A DNA stretch of 64,000 nucleotides. It comes from Stenotrophomonas ginsengisoli. Its GTDB lineage: Bacteria > Pseudomonadota > Gammaproteobacteria > Xanthomonadales > Xanthomonadaceae. Both the position numbers and the translations under genes were made by a program. Under the pieces are notes generated by a model that saw only the letters and a list, made by a program, of their open reading frames with translations, did no database searches and had not been told where the DNA came from. Position 1 is the first letter of the stretch. Each line of letters begins with the position of its first letter. This document shows, piece after piece, positions 62,072-64,000 of this stretch. The stretch covers positions 60,619 through 124,618 of the forward strand of contig NZ_LDJM01000010.1 of NCBI RefSeq assembly GCF_001431485.1, read 5' to 3'.

Positions 62072-63325
62072 TCAGCGCCGCAGCCAGCTGGCCGGATCCA
62101 CCGGCTGGCCGTTGCGGCGCAGCTCGAAGTACAGGGCATTGCGTCCCTGCCCACCGGAGTTGCCGACGCGTGCCACCGATTCACCACGCTTGACCTGGCT
62201 GCCGTTGTCACGCAGCAGGCTCTCGTTGTGTGCGTACAGGCTCATGTAACCGTTGCCATGGTCGATGATCAGGATCATGCCGTAGCCGGTCATCCAATCC
62301 GAATACACCACCTTGCCATCAGCCACCGCCGTCACCGGCGCACCGGCGGCGGCCTCGATCAGGATGCCAGTGCTGGTGCGGCCGTCCGCCTGGCGCGCGC
62401 CGAAGCGGCGCACCATGGTCCCGCTCAACGGCCACGCGCCGCCTCCCACGCGCACCCCGGGCTGGGCTGCTGGCGCTTGCTGCCCACGTGCAGGCTGCCC
62501 CGTGCGTGGCCGGCTGTTGGTGCCGGCAGAAGCATTGGCATTGCGTGCTGCCCGTTGTGCGGCAGCGGCCCGCGCCGCCTGTGCGCGCAGGTTCGCCAGC
62601 ACGGTTTCCAGCGACCGCACATCCCGGCTCAGTGCTGCCTCGCGGCTTTGCTTCTGTGCATGCTCGGCATTGATCGCGGCCACCGCCTGGCGGTGGGTGT
62701 TGCGTTCCTGGCTCAGTTGCGTGGCCAGCAACTTCTGTTGCTCACGTTTTTCCAGCAGGCCTTGCCGCAGTTGTGCCGATTCCTGCTCCAGCGCCTGTAC
62801 CTGTGCCAGGTCGGTATTGATCCGTTCCAGCGTGTCCAGGCGTTGCTGTTGCAGGTAGCGGTGATAGGCGAGCACGCGTTGGCTGTCGCTTAGCTGATCC
62901 TGCGACAGCAGCAGCTTCAACGCCGAATGATTGCCTTCCCGCTGGCTGTCACGCAACAGGCTGGCCAGCTTGCTGCGCTGGTTTGCGATATCGGCCTGCA
63001 ATTGAGTGCGCCGTTTCTGGGCGCTGGTCAGCTGTGCATTCTGCACTGCCAGTGCATGCTCCACGTCGGCCAGGCTGCGGCTGGCCCGGGCCACACGTGC
63101 ATCGGCCTGACGCAGCTGGGCGTTGGCCGCCTGCATCGATTGCTCGGTCTGGCGTCGTTGCGCAGCGGTCTGCCGCAGTTGCTCACGCGCCTGTTGCAGG
63201 CGGCGTTCCGTGTTGGCCGCATTCTGTGCCGGGGCATGGTCCGGGGCCAGCAGGGCAGCCAATACCAGCAGCACCAGGGCAGTGCTGCGTTGCTGCAGGG
63301 ACTTTGGGGTCAACAACCGTGGCAC
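62072..63325 (-). CDS. envC: EnvC-like murein hydrolase activator
   Basis: About 417 residues from a GTG at 63325 (a GTG at 63334 is also possible; the longer frame to 63574 has no family features). A signal segment (STALVLLVLAALLAPDHAPA) leads into a long coiled coil rich in Gln, Ala and Arg (about residues 35-265), then an Ala/Pro-rich linker and a LytM/M23 domain (APVTAVADGKVVYSDWMTGY, GMILIIDHGNGYMSLYAHNE). The zinc ligands of active LytM peptidases are partly replaced (GRTSTGILIEAA in place of HxGxD, YFEL in place of HFE), as in EnvC, which activates amidases at the division site and cuts nothing itself. Confidence 0.92.
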   Translation of the reverse strand: MPRLLTPKSLQQRSTALVLLVLAALLAPDHAPAQNAANTERRLQQAREQLRQTAAQRRQTEQSMQAANAQLRQADARVARASRSLADVEHALAVQNAQLTSAQKRRTQLQADIANQRSKLASLLRDSQREGNHSALKLLLSQDQLSDSQRVLAYHRYLQQQRLDTLERINTDLAQVQALEQESAQLRQGLLEKREQQKLLATQLSQERNTHRQAVAAINAEHAQKQSREAALSRDVRSLETVLANLRAQAARAAAAQRAARNANASAGTNSRPRTGQPARGQQAPAAQPGVRVGGGAWPLSGTMVRRFGARQADGRTSTGILIEAAAGAPVTAVADGKVVYSDWMTGYGMILIIDHGNGYMSLYAHNESLLRDNGSQVKRGESVARVGNSGGQGRNALYFELRRNGQPVDPASWLRR

Positions 63326-63570
63326 GGCATCCACTCGACAACAGGCATATGTGGCGATTGTAACCAGCCAGCCTGGCCTGCGCAGATTGGCCGCGCAAGC
63401 GATGTCCCCGCGCTGGGTGCGCACACATGGGCGTGGTGGCGACAAGACTTCTCGCATGGCAGGCCTGGCACATTCTGCCGAGCCTGATCCCATCCACGCT
63501 CCACCGACGTAAAAACCGTATCGCCGATATCTGCGCCGTCGTTGCACTGGCGCTGGCGTAAGCTCCCCCG

Positions 63571-64000
63571 TCAAGCAGACACTTCAAAAGTAGAACCTTC
63601 GACGTACTGGTTGCGGTACTCGACCGGACTCATGCCGCCAAGTGAATCGTGAGGTCGCTCTTCGTTGTAATTGATCATCCACCAGTAGGTGGCTTCGCGT
63701 ACATCGTCCAGACGGACGTAGAGATTTCGGTCGAGCACTTCTTCGCGGAAAGTGCGATTGAAACGTTCGATGAAGGCGTTCTGATTGGGTTTGCCTGGCT
63801 GGATGTACTGCAGCGCTACCCCATTGGACTTGAGCCAGCTGGTGAATACTTCCCCAAGAAATTCATGCCCGTTGTCCGACAGTACAACTTGCGGCACGCC
63901 ATGTGTACGCTGTAGATGCTCAAAGACAGGAACAAGTCGCGGTGAGTTGAGTGAGTACACACCTTGAATGTGTAACGCCTACCGGTTGCAAGTATCGAGA
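63571..64000 (-). pseudogene. IS3-family transposase (OrfB) end, with in-frame stop, running off the window
   Basis: The minus strand reads SPRLVPVFEHLQRTHGVPQV, VLSDNGHEFLG, then QPGKPNQNAFIERFNRTFRE and ends RNQYVEGSTFEVSA. SDNGHEF has the second catalytic Asp, and QNAFIERFN has the Glu of the DDE triad. Upstream the same frame carries LDTCNR and ALHIQGVYSLN with a TAG between them at 63979-63981, so the product is interrupted unless this stop is read through. The start and the rest of the element lie beyond the right edge. It is the reason why the region upstream of the EnvC-like gene is short. Confidence 0.85.

Overview
The window reads as chromosomal DNA of a xanthomonad, most likely Stenotrophomonas or a close relative (Lysobacterales). 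The G+C content is high, the proteins resemble those of Stenotrophomonas, Xanthomonas and Lysobacter, there are large TonB-dependent receptors, and there is an unlinked candidate for the Xanthomonas-type bacteria-killing type IV secretion effectors. No rRNA, tRNA or CRISPR array was seen.

Left part (1-17,230) is accessory DNA. A leftward three-gene operon encodes a TPR protein, a small unknown protein and a very large RHS/YD-repeat protein that runs off the left edge. Next comes an insertion-sequence graveyard (about 6,829-9,560): remnants of IS256, IS30 and two IS3 elements, and one apparently complete IS4-family element with a 9-bp target duplication. Among these lie a truncated copy of a vWA lipoprotein gene, an attC-like palindrome, a low-GC orphan gene, and two copies of a small secreted protein gene, one of them broken. 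Then follow small secreted and membrane proteins, a GNAT acetyltransferase, and a lipoprotein/metallopeptidase gene pair (12,716-14,190) that looks like an immunity/effector pair of the antibacterial type IV system.

Middle part (17,236-46,059) is mostly conserved. It holds the full-length vWA lipoprotein, 2-oxoadipate dioxygenase/decarboxylase, a HAD hydrolase and an EF-hand protein. From 22,409 to 36,134 there is a cluster that can be read as a murein-peptide use locus: D-Ala-D-Ala dipeptidase, two TonB-dependent receptors, a serine beta-lactamase-like hydrolase, an NlpC/P60 endopeptidase, an L-Ala-D/L-Glu epimerase, an RpiR-type regulator and a dicarboxylate/amino acid symporter. After it come a PQQ-type sugar dehydrogenase, an MscS-type channel, folB, tsaD and the divergent rpsU-yqeY-yihY-dnaG group.

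Right part (46,226-64,000) carries a complete aa3 cytochrome c oxidase locus transcribed leftward (ctaC, ctaD, a 47-residue assembly protein, ctaG, ctaE, SURF1, an SCO-like protein, ctaA, ctaB), divergent bifunctional putA, a FadL-type porin, a carboxy-terminal processing protease with an EnvC-type murein hydrolase activator, and a broken IS3 transposase at the right edge.

Gene starts were chosen by ribosome-binding site, signal peptide and overlap with the upstream gene. Very long open frames exist opposite many of these genes (for example opposite the RHS gene) and are treated as by-products of high G+C.
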